NCBI GenBank assembly: GCA_017939945.1
Contig: JAGAZS010000140.1
Span: 1 to 5,975, forward strand
Source of the DNA: Schwartzia sp. (in: firmicutes)
Lineage (GTDB): Bacteria > Bacillota > Negativicutes > Selenomonadales > Selenomonadaceae
Length of the DNA: 5,975 bases
Direction of reading: 5' to 3'
The notes below the pieces were generated by a model, which saw only the letters and a list, made by a program, of their open reading frames with translations, did no database searches and was not told the DNA's origin. This document shows positions 4,164 to 5,975 of this stretch, in pieces. Both the position numbers and the translations under genes were made by a program. Positions within the stretch are counted from its first letter, which is position 1. Every line of letters begins with the position of its first letter.

Positions 4164-5423
4164 TTACTCCTGACTGAATTCCCCTTTTCTTGAAAGATCC
4201 CTCCGAAGCCGTTCGAGAGTCGAAATAACCTGATCGGATGTAATCAATCGCGAGCACTCATACTGACTGTCCGTATTCTTATGATAAGGGCAATTTTTAA
4301 CATCCTTGTAATCGACGCGCACATCGTTGAAACATCCGTAGCAAGTCAAATAATTCTGAACGCGATACGGCGTATCAAACTCGAACCACGGCAAAGTAAA
4401 GCCTACAATCATGACCACCGGACATCCAGCAGCATACGCAAGCCATGAAAGCCCGCTTCCCAGCCCGATAAAAAACTCCGCATATGCCAACAAGTTAATC
4501 CGCTCTGTGAGCGGGATATTGCCCGTAAAATCCTCTGCCCCTTCGGGAATCTTCATAATCAGTTCTTTGTCGAAAACCTCATAATCACGATCGATGCAGA
4601 TTACCCGATATCCGGCTCCTTTCAGATAATCAACGACTGCGTCCCAGCCGCCGGGATAATGCCAACCTTTCCATGGCGACGACGCCTGCACACCTATACA
4701 AACATACGGTTCTCGAATCGTGCGCGGTTTATTCGGCCTGAACTTTGCGGTGCAAACCGTATACGGCGTCCCCAAAATCGCCCTGCCCATCTGCTCCATC
4801 GGCGTCATGCGACCGTCATGCGCAGCCCCGGGCATATAAATATCCATCCAGACATTCATATAGTACGTGGCGTAGGTCGACTTGTCCATGGAATCCGTAA
4901 AGAACAGCTTGGGATAGCTGCGTTCCGCGATTTCACGAAGAGATTCGGGAACGAGTACGCGAGCCGAACATCCCCATCGTTTCGCAAAATCATCAACATA
5001 CGGAAGCAACGCGATAGTATCCCCTATGGTCGTTTTCGGGAACTTGAAAAAAACCTCATGCCCTTCTGGATTGAATGTATGTGAAAAAATCTGTGTCCCG
5101 TGGTAAAAAATATCAACCTGCCACGGCAGGAAATACTTTTCAAACGAAACCAGCACGACACGGGAAACTTCCTCGTCAAAATAGACCTCTCCGCTTTCCG
5201 CATTGCCTATGACCACATGAAGCGTATCGTCTCCCAAGGCGGGAATTTGAAGACGCAGCCCGAAGTTGAAATCCAGCCTGACGCCTTCTATATCCGTTTC
5301 CCCGAAAATCATTTCAGGGGGAGACGTTTCTTTTTTTACCGCTTCAAGCCATTCCGCCATCAGGGAACGGGGATACTCTTCGTTCGAGCACTTAAAGACC
5401 CGCACCGGATATTTGCCAGCCAT
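4164..5423 (-). CDS. Autotransporter O-heptosyltransferase, TibC/AAH type
   Basis: This 419-residue protein resembles the bacterial autotransporter heptosyltransferase family (E. coli TibC and AAH, about 400 residues). These enzymes transfer heptose from ADP-heptose to serines of autotransporter adhesins in the cytosol before export. Seen: FPKTTIGDTIALLPYVDDF (128-146), whose D135 matches the catalytic aspartate of the GT9 GD-motif. The C-terminal nucleotide-sugar half has PWKGWHYPGGWDAVVDYLK (250-268) and EFFIGLGSGLSWLAYAAGCP (316-335). A four-cysteine set C361, C364, C378 and C390 corresponds to the iron-binding finger of TibC. The start ATG 5423-5421 has AGAGGAG with the GGAG core 6 bases away. 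TTG 5459 and ATG 5456 are in frame but poorly placed. It lies 37 bases after thrS and just before the BsuPI gene on the same strand. No autotransporter gene is in view. The family is clear; the acceptor is unknown. Confidence 0.88.
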   Translation of the reverse strand: MAGKYPVRVFKCSNEEYPRSLMAEWLEAVKKETSPPEMIFGETDIEGVRLDFNFGLRLQIPALGDDTLHVVIGNAESGEVYFDEEVSRVVLVSFEKYFLPWQVDIFYHGTQIFSHTFNPEGHEVFFKFPKTTIGDTIALLPYVDDFAKRWGCSARVLVPESLREIAERSYPKLFFTDSMDKSTYATYYMNVWMDIYMPGAAHDGRMTPMEQMGRAILGTPYTVCTAKFRPNKPRTIREPYVCIGVQASSPWKGWHYPGGWDAVVDYLKGAGYRVICIDRDYEVFDKELIMKIPEGAEDFTGNIPLTERINLLAYAEFFIGLGSGLSWLAYAAGCPVVMIVGFTLPWFEFDTPYRVQNYLTCYGCFNDVRVDYKDVKNCPYHKNTDSQYECSRLITSDQVISTLERLRRDLSRKGEFSQE

Positions 5424-5459
5424 GCGCCTCTCCTCTTGATGATGCAGCCTCGTCATCAA

Positions 5460-5975
5460 TCAATAATTTGCGTTCCGCGTAGCGATTTTTTCCTCCAACA
5501 TCGCAAGGAACTCGTCCGCCTTCATTGTCGCCGAGTCCTTTTCGCCATACTTCCTGACGTTCACCGTGCCGTCTGCCACTTCCTGATCGCCGACCACCAG
5601 CGCGTAAGGAATCTTCTTGACCTGCGCCTCGCGAATCTTATAGCCCATCTTCTCGTTCCGCGCGTCCACCTCGACGCGAATGCCCTGATCGAAGAGCTTT
5701 TTCTTCAATTCATAAGCGTAATCATGGTGCTTGTCCGTGATCGGCAGGATCTTCACCTGCACCGGCGCAAGCCAGACCGGGAAAGCACCGGCGTAATTCT
5801 CAATCAGGATGCCGATGAAGCGCTCAATGCTGCCGTAAACGACGCGGTGCAGCATGATTGGGCGGTGCTTCTGCCCGTCCTCGCCCACATAGGTCAAGTC
5901 GAACTTCTCCGGCAGCATCATGTCGAGCTGGATCGTGCCGCACTGCCATGTACGCCCAATGGAGTCCTTGATATG
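5460..5975 (-). CDS. thrS: Threonyl-tRNA synthetase (C-terminal 171 residues, cut by window edge)
   Basis: The reading frame runs in from the right edge and ends at TGA 5462-5460. Threonyl-tRNA synthetase charges tRNA-Thr with threonine in the cytosol. Seen in order: GRTWQCGTIQLD, the LPEKFDLTYVGEDG segment, and the IMLHR histidine matching the zinc ligand His511 of the E. coli enzyme. Next come class II motif 3 (YGSIERFIGILIENY) and the anticodon-binding domain, starting at FPVWLAPVQVKILPITD and including RNEKMGYKIREAQ and the VGDQEV turn. The C-terminus is the usual length. The ATG at 5921 is internal, not a start. No terminator follows the stop, and the heptosyltransferase begins 37 bases later, so read-through into that gene is likely. 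Any T-box leader would lie outside the window. Confidence 0.97.
   Translation of the reverse strand, partial: HIKDSIGRTWQCGTIQLDMMLPEKFDLTYVGEDGQKHRPIMLHRVVYGSIERFIGILIENYAGAFPVWLAPVQVKILPITDKHHDYAYELKKKLFDQGIRVEVDARNEKMGYKIREAQVKKIPYALVVGDQEVADGTVNVRKYGEKDSATMKADEFLAMLEEKIATRNANY

Noticed and set aside
4659..5084. A 141-codon open frame on the plus strand
   Set aside because: It is a shadow of the heptosyltransferase gene, with no ribosome site or recognisable domain.
5424..5459. Longer start of the heptosyltransferase at TTG 5459 or ATG 5456
   Set aside because: The ribosome site at 5430-5436 is correctly spaced only for ATG 5423, and the extra residues look like translated leader.

Overview
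The window reads as chromosome of a diderm Firmicute (Negativicutes, probably Selenomonadaceae). This is an inference from a mixture of traits. The gene repertoire is low-GC Gram-positive in type: OhrR with an ACAATTAAATTG-type operator, a YvyF-like protein, strong AGGAGG ribosome sites and sigma-A promoters. It is combined with a gene that only makes sense with an outer membrane, an autotransporter O-heptosyltransferase. Coding GC is moderately high, while the intergenic regions are very AT-rich.

Region 1 (1-2245, all on the minus strand) is a peroxide-defence operon in the order promoter, trxB-like flavoprotein reductase, glutaredoxin, glutathione peroxidase, ohrR (cut by the left edge). 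The promoter is close to ideal (TTGACA, 17 bp, TACAAT). One OhrR-like operator fills its spacer and a second lies just downstream of the predicted transcription start. The last gene encodes the OhrR repressor itself, so the operon looks autoregulated by organic hydroperoxides. The genes form a plausible electron path from NAD(P)H through the reductase and glutaredoxin to the peroxidase. The peroxidase has two credible starts, one giving a signal peptide and one giving a cytosolic enzyme.

Region 2 (2271-3561) holds a divergent pair. On the minus strand is a flavodoxin-fold protein with an iron-sulfur-flavoprotein type cysteine motif. On the plus strand is a small protein with two zinc fingers resembling the flagellar-region protein YvyF. 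Their promoters are mirror images that share one -35 region. Each gene ends in its own intrinsic terminator.

Region 3 (3560-5975, minus strand) begins at the right edge with the C-terminal end of thrS. It is followed without a terminator by a TibC/AAH-type autotransporter heptosyltransferase and then by a secreted BsuPI-domain protein whose ribosome site overlaps the heptosyltransferase stop codon. No autotransporter substrate is visible in the window.

No RNA genes, mobile elements or CRISPR arrays were seen. No gene-free stretch exceeds 300 bases; the longest, about 180 bases (2164-2343), holds the OhrR promoter region and a terminator.
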